A stretch of DNA of 64,000 nucleotides. Source: Cellulomonas sp. P24 (GTDB taxonomy: Bacteria > Actinomycetota > Actinomycetes > Actinomycetales > Cellulomonadaceae). The notes under the pieces were generated by a model, which saw only the letters and a list, made by a program, of their open reading frames with translations, had not been told where the DNA came from and did not search any database. Shown one piece after another: positions 18,115 through 25,537 of the stretch. A program made the position numbers and the translations under genes. The first letter of the stretch is position 1; each line of letters opens with the position of its first letter. The stretch is from assembly GCF_024704385.1 (NCBI RefSeq), contig NZ_JAJDFX010000002.1, positions 2,108,001-2,172,000 on the forward strand. Direction: 5' to 3'.

Positions 18115-18177
18115 CGTCGAGTGGAGCGTTGTGCGACGACACGCCCGCGTGTCGCTCGCACAACGCTCCACTCCACA
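18115..18177. repeat. Dispersed palindromic element, copy 3
   Basis: Identical to copy 2 through the left arm and core except for one unpaired base, but the last seven bases of the right arm (after CTCCACTC) have diverged to CACAAAG. It fills most of the 87-bp gap between the convergent PhoX-like gene and gadB, so it could serve as a two-way terminator there. Confidence 0.9.
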
Positions 18178-18191
18178 AAGGCGTGAGGGGG

Positions 18192-19577
18192 TCAGTGGTG
18201 GAAGCTCGCTCCGGCGGACCGGTGGGGTGCGGTCTGCGACTCGAGGTGGTGGAGCGCGCGGGTCAGGTCCTCGACGAGCAGGTCGGCCATGTCGTGGCTG
18301 AACCCGCGCTTGACGACCACCCGGAGCGCGGCGATGTCCTCCCGGTTCTTCGGGAACGTGTACGCGGGCACCTGCCAGCCCCGCTCGCGCAGGGCCGCCG
18401 AGACGTCGAACACCGAGAAGCTCTCGACGCCGGCCGTGAGCGTGAAGGCGAAGACGGGGAGCTCGTCGCCCCGGGTCAGCAGCTCGAACGGCCCGAGCTC
18501 CTCGATCTGCCCGGCCAATCGCGTGGCGACGTCGCGCGCGTACTGCTGGACCTTGCGGTAGCCCTCGACCCCCAGCCGCAGAAAGTTGTAGTACTGCGCG
18601 ACGACCTGGGCCCCGGGGCGCGAGAAGTTGAGCGCGAACGTCGGCATGTCGTCGCCGAGGTAGTTGACCCAGAAGATCAGCTCCTCCGGCAGGCATGACG
18701 CGTCGCGCCACACGATCCACCCGACCCCCGGGTACACGAGCCCGTACTTGTGCCCCGACGTGTTGATCGACGCGACCCGCGGCAACCGGAAGTCCCAGAC
18801 GAGGTCGGGATCGAGGAACGGCGCGACGAACCCGCCCGACGCACCGTCCACGTGCACCGGCACATCGATCCCGGTCCGCGCCTGGAGGTCGTCGAGCGCG
18901 GCGCAGATCTCCGCGACCGGCTCGTACGACCCGTCGAACGTGGAGCCGAGGATCGCCACGACGCCGATCGTGTGCTCGTCGCAGAGTGCGACGGCCTCGG
19001 CGGCCCCGAGGTGGAGGCGGTCTCCCTCCATCGGCACGAGTCGCATCTCGACGTCCCAGTACGCGGCGAACTTCTCCCAGCACACCTGGACGTTGATGCC
19101 CATGACGAGGTTGGGGCGATCCGTCGGCCGACCCGCTGCGGTGCGGCGCTGCCGCCAGCGCCGCAGCAGGGCGAGGCCGCCCAGCATCGCGGCCTCGCTC
19201 GATCCTGTGGTCGAGCAGCCGGTCGCCGCGACCTGGTCGGGTGCGTGCCACAGGTCGGCCAGGATGTTGACGCACCGCATCTCGAGCTCGGCCGTCTGCG
19301 GGTACTCGTCCTTGTCGATCATGTTCTTGTCGACGGTCTCGGCCATCAGGGTGCGGGCCTCGGGCTCCATCCAGGTCGTGACGAAGGTCGCCAGGTTCAT
19401 CCGCGCGTTCCCGTCGAGCATGAGCTCGTCGTGGATCAGCTCGTACGCGACCCCGGCGGGGAGCTCGTGCGGGCCGAGCCGGTGCTTCGGGATCTCCTCG
19501 CCCTCGAGGTCGAACAACGGGTCCACGGGCAGCGCGCCCGTTCGGGGTTGTCTCGCGTCCGGGTGCTTGAGGGTCAC
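18192..19577 (-). CDS. gad: Glutamate decarboxylase
   Basis: 461-residue PLP enzyme that turns glutamate into GABA and CO2, consuming a proton in the cytosol. Seen are GCSTTGSSEAAMLGGLA, PVHVDGASGGFVAPF, the PLP lysine in SINTSGHKYGLVYPGVGW (Lys about 276) and the C-terminal VVVKRGFSHDMADLL. The protein ends SFHH, comparable to the C-terminal SFKHT of E. coli GadB, whose His closes the site at neutral pH. GTG at 19577 follows GGAGGA by about seven bases. No antiporter gene (gadC) is adjacent, so a full acid-resistance pair is not shown here. Confidence 0.96.
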   Translation of the reverse strand: MTLKHPDARQPRTGALPVDPLFDLEGEEIPKHRLGPHELPAGVAYELIHDELMLDGNARMNLATFVTTWMEPEARTLMAETVDKNMIDKDEYPQTAELEMRCVNILADLWHAPDQVAATGCSTTGSSEAAMLGGLALLRRWRQRRTAAGRPTDRPNLVMGINVQVCWEKFAAYWDVEMRLVPMEGDRLHLGAAEAVALCDEHTIGVVAILGSTFDGSYEPVAEICAALDDLQARTGIDVPVHVDGASGGFVAPFLDPDLVWDFRLPRVASINTSGHKYGLVYPGVGWIVWRDASCLPEELIFWVNYLGDDMPTFALNFSRPGAQVVAQYYNFLRLGVEGYRKVQQYARDVATRLAGQIEELGPFELLTRGDELPVFAFTLTAGVESFSVFDVSAALRERGWQVPAYTFPKNREDIAALRVVVKRGFSHDMADLLVEDLTRALHHLESQTAPHRSAGASFHH

Positions 19578-19654
19578 GGCGCAGTCCTCCGGGTCGACGT
19601 CCGGCGCCCGGCGGGACGCTGGCCCTGCCCATCCTCACCCCACCCCCGCGCCCG

Positions 19655-19715
19655 GTCGAGTGGAGCGTTCTGCCGCGACACGCCCGCGTGTCGCTGGCAG
19701 AACGCTCCACTCGAC
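19655..19715. repeat. Dispersed palindromic element, copy 4
   Basis: 20-base arms (19655-19674 and 19696-19715; GTCGAGTGGAGCGTTCTGCC) and the common core CGACACGC-CC-GCGTGTCG. The inner stem (TTCTGCC/GGCAGAA) differs from copies 2 and 3 (TTGTGCGA/TCGCACAA) in both arms. This copy sits in the divergent gap between gad and the CPBP gene, not at gene ends. Confidence 0.92.
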
Positions 19716-19773
19716 GGGGGTGGCTGGGAGGTGGCTGACAGCGGGCTGACTCGGGAATGCCAGGTCTCTGAGA

Positions 19774-19779
19774 TATAAC
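19774..19779 (+). promoter_or_regulatory. -10 element for a leaderless message
   Basis: TATAAC ends seven bases before the ATG at 19787, and there is no Shine-Dalgarno sequence, the standard leaderless layout in actinobacteria. A convincing -35 was not found. Confidence 0.55.
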
Positions 19780-19786
19780 GGCACGC

Positions 19787-20581
19787 ATGACCGCCCTCGC
19801 GCACGCACCAGCGCCGAGCGACCGCGCCGTGCGACGGCGGATCACGACGGAGATCTGGATCGTCCTCGGCCTGTCCCTCGGCCGCTCCGCGGTCAACGCG
19901 ATCATCACCATCATCGAACGCCTCACGGCGCCGACGCCGCTCAAGAACCAGGCCGCCGGGCTCAACCAGAGCCTGTCGCAACGGTCGTACGTCGACCTCG
20001 CGCTGCAGCTCCTGTCGATCGGGTTCGCCCTCGTCCCCGTCGCTCTCGCCCTCTACCTGCTCTCCGCCGACGGCCGGTCCGCGCTGCGGCGCATCGGGCT
20101 CGACCGCGCCCGCCCCACGCGGGACCTCGGGATCGGCGTCGGCCTCGCGGCCCTGATCGGGATCCCGGGGCTCGGGCTGTACGCCGTCGGGCGCGCGATC
20201 GGCATCACGGTGCAGGTCCAGGCGTCCGGGCTGCCGCCCGAGTGGTGGGCCGTCCCCGTCCTGATCCTCGCAGCGGTGCAGAACGCGCTGCTCGAGGAGG
20301 TGATCGTCGTCGGCTACCTGGTCGAGCGGCTCGGTCAGCTGCGCTGGCGCACCCCGGCGATCCTCGTCGCCAGCGCGGTGCTGCGCGGCTCGTACCACCT
20401 GTACCAGGGGATCGGGCCGTTCTTCGGCAACGCCGTGATGGGCCTGGTGTTCGCCGAGTACTACCGGCGACGACGACGCGTGATGCCCCTCGTCGTCGCG
20501 CACGCGATCCTCGACATCGTCTCGTTCGTCGGGTATGCGCTCATCCCGGCCGACGTGCGGGCGGCCCTGCACCTGAATTGA
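19787..20581 (+). CDS. CPBP-family intramembrane protease (CAAX-like)
   Basis: 264-residue membrane protein with about six to eight hydrophobic segments. The abortive-infection/CPBP motifs are present in order: the double Glu of LLEEVIVVGYLVERL near residue 170, the His of RGSYHLYQG near residue 206, and VVAHAILDI near the C-terminus. These mark metal-dependent intramembrane proteases such as Rce1-like enzymes; in bacteria the substrates are mostly unknown, with bacteriocin immunity one known role. ATG 19787 is probably leaderless (TATAAC seven bases upstream). The gene ends inside an 18-bp tandem repeat array. Confidence 0.85.
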   Translation: MTALAHAPAPSDRAVRRRITTEIWIVLGLSLGRSAVNAIITIIERLTAPTPLKNQAAGLNQSLSQRSYVDLALQLLSIGFALVPVALALYLLSADGRSALRRIGLDRARPTRDLGIGVGLAALIGIPGLGLYAVGRAIGITVQVQASGLPPEWWAVPVLILAAVQNALLEEVIVVGYLVERLGQLRWRTPAILVASAVLRGSYHLYQGIGPFFGNAVMGLVFAEYYRRRRRVMPLVVAHAILDIVSFVGYALIPADVRAALHLN

Positions 20582-20632
20582 GCACTGCACCTCAATTGAG
20601 CACTGCACCTCAATTGAGCCATGCACGTGAAC
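20569..20632 (+). repeat. 18-bp tandem repeat at the CPBP gene end
   Basis: Three and a half units of GCACCTCAATTGAGCACT run from 20569 to 20632; the first unit has one change and contains the stop codon of the CPBP gene. Units two and three carry the 10-bp palindrome CTCAATTGAG. The array is much richer in A/T than its surroundings. Confidence 0.88.
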
Positions 20633-20675
20633 CGCGCCCGGCACCTGCACTGAGCGCAGCGCCCACCGCGTTGGC

Positions 20676-20681
20676 TAGGGT
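20676..20681 (+). promoter_or_regulatory. -10 element for a leaderless message
   Basis: TAGGGT is followed by six bases and the ATG at 20688; no ribosome-binding site precedes the ATG. Confidence 0.45.
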
Positions 20682-20687
20682 CGGCGC

Positions 20688-21233
20688 ATGATCCGCTGGC
20701 CCGAGACCCCTCCCGTGCTGCACGTCGACGACCTCACCCTCCGCGCCTGGCGGGCCTCCGACGCCCCTGACGTCCTGGCCGCGTGCCAGGACCCGGAGAC
20801 CCTCCGCTGGACGACAGTCCCGAACCCGTACCTGCAGGAGCACGCCGAGGCGTTCGTCGGCGGGGTCACGGCGACGGGCTGGTTGCGCCGCACGTCGGCG
20901 AACTTCGCGGTGGTCGGGCCCGATGGCCGGCTCGCCGCCGCGAACGGTCTCGTGCGCGTGGACCTCGTCAACCGCACCGCGGAGATCGGCTACTGGGTGG
21001 CGCCGTGGGCCCGCCGGCGGGGGGTCGCGACCCGCTCGACCGTCGCGATCACCGCGTGGGCCTTCGAGCTCGGCTTCGCCCGGCTCGAGCTCCGTGCGGC
21101 GGCACCGAACGTGGCGTCGCGCGCGGTGGCGCGCACCGCCGGGTTCCGCGAGGAGGGCGTGCTGCGCAGCGCCGTCGAGCGCGCCGGGATCCGCGACGAC
21201 CTCGTCGTCCACGGACGGCTCGCGACGGACTGA
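20688..21233 (+). CDS. GNAT acetyltransferase, RimJ/RimL type
   Basis: 181-residue GCN5-related N-acetyltransferase. The RimJ/L-like N-terminus (LTLRAWRASDAPDVLAACQDPETLRWTTVP) is followed by EIGYWVAPWARRRGVATRSTVAIT, which contains the acetyl-CoA loop (R-R-G-V-A), then LELRAAAPNVASRAVARTAGF and the closing strand. It transfers acetyl groups to an amine, often a ribosomal protein N-terminus or an antibiotic; the substrate is unknown. ATG 20688 is probably leaderless. The next gene starts 82 bp later behind its own -10-like element. Confidence 0.9.
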   Translation: MIRWPETPPVLHVDDLTLRAWRASDAPDVLAACQDPETLRWTTVPNPYLQEHAEAFVGGVTATGWLRRTSANFAVVGPDGRLAAANGLVRVDLVNRTAEIGYWVAPWARRRGVATRSTVAITAWAFELGFARLELRAAAPNVASRAVARTAGFREEGVLRSAVERAGIRDDLVVHGRLATD

Positions 21234-21302
21234 CCGCGCGACGTCCGACGATCTCGCCCGGCAGGGTGACCGTTCCGACGGCCTCCCGCTGGTCGTGCAC
21301 TC

Positions 21303-21308
21303 TAGACT
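21303..21308 (+). promoter_or_regulatory. -10 element for a leaderless message
   Basis: TAGACT ends seven bases before the ATG at 21316, without any Shine-Dalgarno sequence. Confidence 0.5.
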
Positions 21309-21315
21309 CGCCCTC

Positions 21316-23844
21316 ATGCCTGACGACGCCCCTTCGAGCCCCGGAGCGGCTCGTCGGACGTCGGTTCCGACGATCCAGCTTCCGGTCGACCCCCTGAGCA
21401 CGCACGGGGTCCAGATCATCGACACGCCCGAGGTCCGGGTCCACCACCCGAGCGACCTGCTCAACGCGGTGCTCTGCACTCTCGCGATCGGGCTGATGAT
21501 GCTGCTCGCGGTGTACGCGCACGGCACGACCACCGGGGTCACCGCCGACGTCCGCAACGTCGCGACCGTCCTCCGGTCGATCCTCATCGTGCCGATCGCC
21601 GTCCTCGAAGGGCTGGTGACGCTGATCCTGCCGGCCACGGTGCTGATCGAGCTGTCCGCACGCCGGCTGTGGCGCCAGGTGCTCGAGGCCCTCGCCGCCG
21701 GGTTCGTCGGCCTCGTCGTGGGCGCGCTCCTGACCTGGGGGATCGTGACGTTCGGCTCGACGGAGCTGGTGCGCGGCATGTCCGTCTTCCTCAACGGGAG
21801 CTGGACGGTGACGGTCCCGGGGTACATGAGCGCGGTCGCCGGGCTGGTCACCGCCGCCGGGTCGCGGGCCCGACGCCGCACGGTCGCGTGGTCGTGGAAC
21901 GTGCTGTGGGTGGCACTCGGTGTCGTCCTGATCACCGGGCAGGTGTCGCTCACCGGCGCGGCGATCGCGGTGCTGGCCGGCCGGCTCGCGGGTCTCGGCG
22001 TGCGGTACGTGTCAGGCGTGCAGTCCGAGCGCGCCTATGGTGCGGCACTCGTCTCGGGGATCCGTCGTGCCGGCTTCGAGCCCGTCCGGCTGTCCCGCGT
22101 GGGGGACGGCGAGCACAGCACCGGTGACGACGACGGCCTCTCGGCCCGCGCCGCGACCGCGATGGCGACCACGCGCCTCGGCGGCAACCGGGTCTACGAG
22201 ATGACGGCGTCCGGGGGCCGGTCGCTCGAGGTGGTCGTGATGGACGGCGACCGTCAGGTGATCGGTGTGCTCAGCAGGCTGTGGCAGTCGCTGCGCATGC
22301 GGGGCATCGACGGTCGGACGGTCGTCTCCCTGCGTCAGGCGGCCGAGCGTGCCGCACTGCTCGCCTACGCGGCACGCGCCGCGGGGGTCCGCACGCCGCA
22401 GCTCCTCGCGGTCGCCGAGGCGGACGCGTCGATGATCTTCGTCCAGGAGCACCCGGAGGGCGCCGTCCCGCTGGGCGACCTGGCCGCGGAGGAGATCACC
22501 GACACCGTGCTGCAGGCCGTGTGGGACCAGGTGCGCCTGGCCCACGCCGCGGGGATCGCGCATCGCGCGCTGACCTCGGACACCGTGCTGGTGCGCAACC
22601 CGACGTCGGCCGACCCGGAGGTGTGGATCACCGGCTGGGACACGGGCGACGTGGCCTCGTCCGACCTCGCCCGCCGGATGGACCTGACCCAGATGGTCGC
22701 GATGCTGGCCGTGCGCGTCGGGGCGCAGCGAGCGCTGGCCTCCGCGACGGCGATCCTGCCGAACTCCGACATCGCCTCGATCGGTCCGCTGCTGCAGACG
22801 ATCGCCCTGCCGCGGCGCACGCGCGACGAGGTTCGTGCCCAGAAGAGGGTCCTCGCCGAGCTCCGTGCCGCCCTGGTCGAGCAGCTCCCGGAGGCCAGCG
22901 TCGAGCCGGAACGCCTGGTGCGGCTCGGTGCCCGTGCCGTGCTCACGGTGCTGCTGACCTCGGTCGCGGCCGTCGTGGTCCTCACCTCGGTCAACTTCAC
23001 GCAGATCACGCAGGCCCTCGCGCACAGCGACTGGCGCTGGAGCCTCGTGGCGTTCGCGCTGGGGCTCGTGACGCTCCTGGGTGCGGCTCTCACCCTGGTG
23101 GCGTTCTCGCCGGTCAGGTTGCCGGTCTGGCGCACGGTGCTGGTCCAGACGGCGGCGACGTTCGTCGCGCTCGCTGCGCCGGCGGGGGTCGGACCGGCCG
23201 CCCTCAACATGCGGATGCTCACGCGCCGCGGGGTGAGTGCCTCGTTGGCGGTCGCGACGGTCGCCCTGGTGCAGGTCTCGCAGTTCGTGGTGACGATCGG
23301 GCTGCTCGTGGTCCTGTCGATCGCCTCGGGCACGAACGAGGCGGCGAAGTTCGCGCCCACGACGACGACGCTCGTCGCGGTGGCGATCGTCGTGGTGCTC
23401 GTCGCGTCGGCCTTCCTGGTCCCACAGGTCCGCCGATGGGTCGCCGCGCGGACCCTCCCGACGCTCCAGCAGACATGGCCGCGTCTCATCGAGATCGTGG
23501 GCCAGCCCGGTCGGCTCGCGATCGGCTTCACCGGGAACGTCGTCATGACGATGGGCTACGTCTTCGCACTCGAGTCCGCCCTCGCGGCGTTCGGCCAGAA
23601 CCTCAGCCTCGTGCAGGTCGCGGTGATCTACCTCGGCGGCAACGCGGCCGGGGCGGTGATCCCGATGCCAGGCGGCCTGGGGTCGATCGACGGCGCTCTC
23701 ATCGCCCTGCTCGGTGGTGTGGGCGGCATCAACCTCGGTGTGGCGACGTCGGTCGCGGTGCTGTTCCGGGTCCTGACGTTCTGGTTGCGGATCCCGCTCG
23801 GCTGGGTGTCGATGCGCATCCTGCAGCGGTCCGGAGAGCTCTGA
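21316..23844 (+). CDS. UPF0104/LPG-synthase-type flippase with internal kinase-like domain
   Basis: 842-residue protein in three parts. Residues about 50-240 form six hydrophobic segments. Residues about 270-520 are a kinase-like domain with HRALTSDTVLV near residue 415 in place of HRDxxxxN and WDTGD near 441 in place of DFG, so catalysis is doubtful. From about 535 the C-terminus is a lysylphosphatidylglycerol-synthase-type transmembrane (UPF0104) domain with its hallmark PMPGGLGSIDGALIALLGG. Families of this kind move or shield lipids; related actinobacterial proteins are poorly characterised. ATG 21316 is probably leaderless. The soluble kinase-like part would face the cytosol and could sense or recruit a partner. 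Confidence 0.8.
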   Translation: MPDDAPSSPGAARRTSVPTIQLPVDPLSTHGVQIIDTPEVRVHHPSDLLNAVLCTLAIGLMMLLAVYAHGTTTGVTADVRNVATVLRSILIVPIAVLEGLVTLILPATVLIELSARRLWRQVLEALAAGFVGLVVGALLTWGIVTFGSTELVRGMSVFLNGSWTVTVPGYMSAVAGLVTAAGSRARRRTVAWSWNVLWVALGVVLITGQVSLTGAAIAVLAGRLAGLGVRYVSGVQSERAYGAALVSGIRRAGFEPVRLSRVGDGEHSTGDDDGLSARAATAMATTRLGGNRVYEMTASGGRSLEVVVMDGDRQVIGVLSRLWQSLRMRGIDGRTVVSLRQAAERAALLAYAARAAGVRTPQLLAVAEADASMIFVQEHPEGAVPLGDLAAEEITDTVLQAVWDQVRLAHAAGIAHRALTSDTVLVRNPTSADPEVWITGWDTGDVASSDLARRMDLTQMVAMLAVRVGAQRALASATAILPNSDIASIGPLLQTIALPRRTRDEVRAQKRVLAELRAALVEQLPEASVEPERLVRLGARAVLTVLLTSVAAVVVLTSVNFTQITQALAHSDWRWSLVAFALGLVTLLGAALTLVAFSPVRLPVWRTVLVQTAATFVALAAPAGVGPAALNMRMLTRRGVSASLAVATVALVQVSQFVVTIGLLVVLSIASGTNEAAKFAPTTTTLVAVAIVVVLVASAFLVPQVRRWVAARTLPTLQQTWPRLIEIVGQPGRLAIGFTGNVVMTMGYVFALESALAAFGQNLSLVQVAVIYLGGNAAGAVIPMPGGLGSIDGALIALLGGVGGINLGVATSVAVLFRVLTFWLRIPLGWVSMRILQRSGEL

Positions 23845-23909
23845 CGGTCACGGGTCGCCGACGCGCCCGACGCTCACGGCTCCGGCCGGACCGCGAGCGC
23901 GGGTGACTA

Positions 23910-23945
23910 CCGGCAGAGGCTCTGCTGTGCGGAGGGCTCTGCCGG
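23910..23945. terminator. Bidirectional terminator hairpin
   Basis: CCGGCAGAG (23910-23918) pairs perfectly with CTCTGCCGG (23937-23945) across an 18-base loop. It lies between the flippase gene and the convergent 63-residue gene. Confidence 0.6.
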
Positions 23946-23957
23946 GAGCAAGGGTGG

Positions 23958-24149
23958 TCAGCCGCGGACGAGGTAGTCGCGTTGCGCAGGCACGTAGTCG
24001 ATGCGGCTCGCGAGGGAGGCGGCGAGTCCGGCCCACGCCTGCAGGCGCGCCATCGGGAAGATGGCGACCTCTGGTGCCCGGTGGGTCTGAGGAAGGTCGT
24101 TCCGGTAGCTCGACGACTCGATCGACTCGAAGATCCCGTACTGGTCCAT
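23958..24149 (-). CDS. Small hypothetical protein, 63 residues
   Basis: A 63-codon frame with ATG 24149 preceded by GAAGGA at seven bases, which is better support than most short frames have. The product has an aromatic/acidic N-terminus (MDQYGIFESIESSSYRNDL), a middle AIFPMARLQAWAGLAASLASRI that could be an amphipathic helix, and a basic end. No family is recognised. Its long upstream region (24150-24557) holds a CRP-like dyad at 24370-24385 and a possible promoter near 24247-24274, so it may be regulated by a cAMP-receptor-type protein. Confidence 0.6.
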   Translation of the reverse strand: MDQYGIFESIESSSYRNDLPQTHRAPEVAIFPMARLQAWAGLAASLASRIDYVPAQRDYLVRG

Positions 24150-24557
24150 GCGGACGTCCTTCGTTCGGTGGCCCGGCTGACCCTGGGGGTCCCGTGGCTT
24201 TGCGTCCTCACCTCACGGCGAGTTTGCCCTTGTCGCTGACACTTCGAGGTTAACCGGATCTGCCTCGGAGACAAGGGGTTCTCGGGGCACACCGCGCGAT
24301 ACGCCCGGTTTTCACCCGCACGGGCGAATACCACCCATGTGATCCGTCAGTCCCGCCCGCCGCGCCTGATGTGATACACATCACACCAGTGGGCCCGTGA
24401 TTCGTCCGCGCCGCCGGACATCTCCTTCATGGTGGGCACGCACTGCTGAGACGGCGCAGAGCGGAACCCGGACGGTACGAGTGATGCGCAGGGGGACTCA
24501 CTCGTGCCGCCCGGAGGCCGCCGCTCCGACGTCGACCGTGACCCTGGAGTCACGGGC
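24150..24557. other. 408-bp gene-free region upstream of the small gene
   Basis: Between the 63-residue gene and the acyltransferase 3' end. On the minus strand TTGTCT (24269-24274) and TAACCT (24247-24252) with a 16-bp spacer form a possible promoter for the small gene, leaving an untranslated leader of about 90 bases. The CRP-like dyad is about 100 bp further upstream. Short frames here lack ribosome-binding sites. Confidence 0.5.
24370..24385. promoter_or_regulatory. CRP/GlxR-like operator
   Basis: TGTGATACACATCACA is an exact TGTGA-N6-TCACA dyad, the binding form of CRP-family regulators including actinobacterial GlxR. A second overlapping dyad, GATGTG-ATA-CACATC, shares its left side. 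Its position suggests activation of the downstream minus-strand small gene. Confidence 0.6.
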
Positions 24558-25133
24558 TCAGCGACGACGCTCGTCCCGCAGACGCGGTTCGCCGCCCAGC
24601 GCGGGCCGGACCCCGTGCTTGCCGGCGTAGAACGCGCGGATCGTGTCCATGTCCTCGGCCTTGTCGCCGGTGACCCGGATCGTCGGCCCGAGACCCGCCG
24701 TCATGGTGTCCCGGTCGACGAACCCGAGCGTGACCGGCAGACCGGTCTCGTGGGCGATGTAGTAGAAGCCCGACTTCCAGAACTGCGTCTTCGTCCGGGT
24801 GCCCTCGGGCGTCACCACCAGGTAGAACTGGTCGCCGGCCGCGACGCGGGCCACGAGGTCACGCACGAGGCCGTGCGGGTTGGCCCGGTCCACCGGGATG
24901 CCACCGAGGGCACGGAACAGCGGCCCGAACGGCCCACGGAACAGCGAGTCCTTCCCGAGGAACTTGGCCGACACCCCGGCCTTCCAGGTCACCGCCAGCA
25001 TCAGGACGAAGTCCCAGTTCGACGTGTGCGGCGCGCCGATGAGCAGCCCGGCCCCCTCGGCGGGAAGGGGTTCGACGTGCGGCTTCCAGCGGCTGAGCGC
25101 CCAGTACGCTCCGGCCAGGCGGCGGCGGATCAT
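24558..25133 (-). CDS. 1-acyl-sn-glycerol-3-phosphate acyltransferase-like protein
   Basis: 191-residue PlsC-type acyltransferase. The catalytic H-x4-D is in APHTSNWDFVLM near residue 36, and the substrate-binding TPEGTRTKTQFWKSGF near residue 108. It is at the short end for PlsC and lacks a long N-terminal membrane segment, so it is probably a peripheral membrane enzyme acting on a lysophospholipid or a similar acceptor. ATG 25133 is chosen for GGAG five bases upstream; the longer upstream frame has Gly/Pro-rich codons that look non-coding. It is monocistronic and divergent from the GGDEF gene. Confidence 0.88.
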   Translation of the reverse strand: MIRRRLAGAYWALSRWKPHVEPLPAEGAGLLIGAPHTSNWDFVLMLAVTWKAGVSAKFLGKDSLFRGPFGPLFRALGGIPVDRANPHGLVRDLVARVAAGDQFYLVVTPEGTRTKTQFWKSGFYYIAHETGLPVTLGFVDRDTMTAGLGPTIRVTGDKAEDMDTIRAFYAGKHGVRPALGGEPRLRDERRR

Positions 25134-25537
25134 CAGGTCTCCATGCGACGGCGAACGGGGACGGTGGTGACGACCGTCGTCGTAGGCTCTCATCTCCCCG
25201 CACCCGGCCGCGACCCGCAGGTCCGACGCAGCGTGCCCACCGGGCCCACCCGACACACCGGGCCCGCCCGACGCCCCGGGCACACCGGAACCACCGCACG
25301 CGCCGGTGACGATCGCATCACGGGACTCGTCGGCTCGCGTGTGCCGCGAGCCGAATCTCCACCGGCGGGGCACGCTAGGTCAGGGGTTCCGCGACGACAG
25401 TTCCTCACGGCTCACGTCGCGCGGCCGATCTGCCGTCGACGGGCCCGCTCTGCCGTCCTGGGTGGCTCGTCGTCCCCAGGCGTGCACCGACAGGCGTGCA
25501 CCGACCAGGCATCACACCCCATCGGGAGGAAGGTGAC
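25134..25537. other. 404-bp divergent intergenic region
   Basis: Separates the acyltransferase start from the GGDEF start. It contains a perfect 14-bp tandem duplication (CAGGCGTGCACCGA at 25477-25490 and 25491-25504) immediately before the GGDEF ribosome-binding site, and Gly/Pro-coding-like triplet repeats at about 25230-25300 that have no credible start. I see no gene. Confidence 0.6.

Noticed and set aside
16495-19715. Reading the palindromes simply as rho-independent terminators
   Set aside because: One is inside a coding sequence and one in a divergent promoter region, and copA already has a separate terminator; only copy 3 fits a terminator position.
13051-19790. Copper region as a transferred island
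   Set aside because: No integrase, transposase, tRNA target or flanking direct repeats, and base composition looks like the rest; palindromes alone are not enough.
24347-24553. 68-codon minus-strand frame covering the CRP-like dyad
   Set aside because: No ribosome-binding site, biased low-complexity product, and a regulatory dyad within it.
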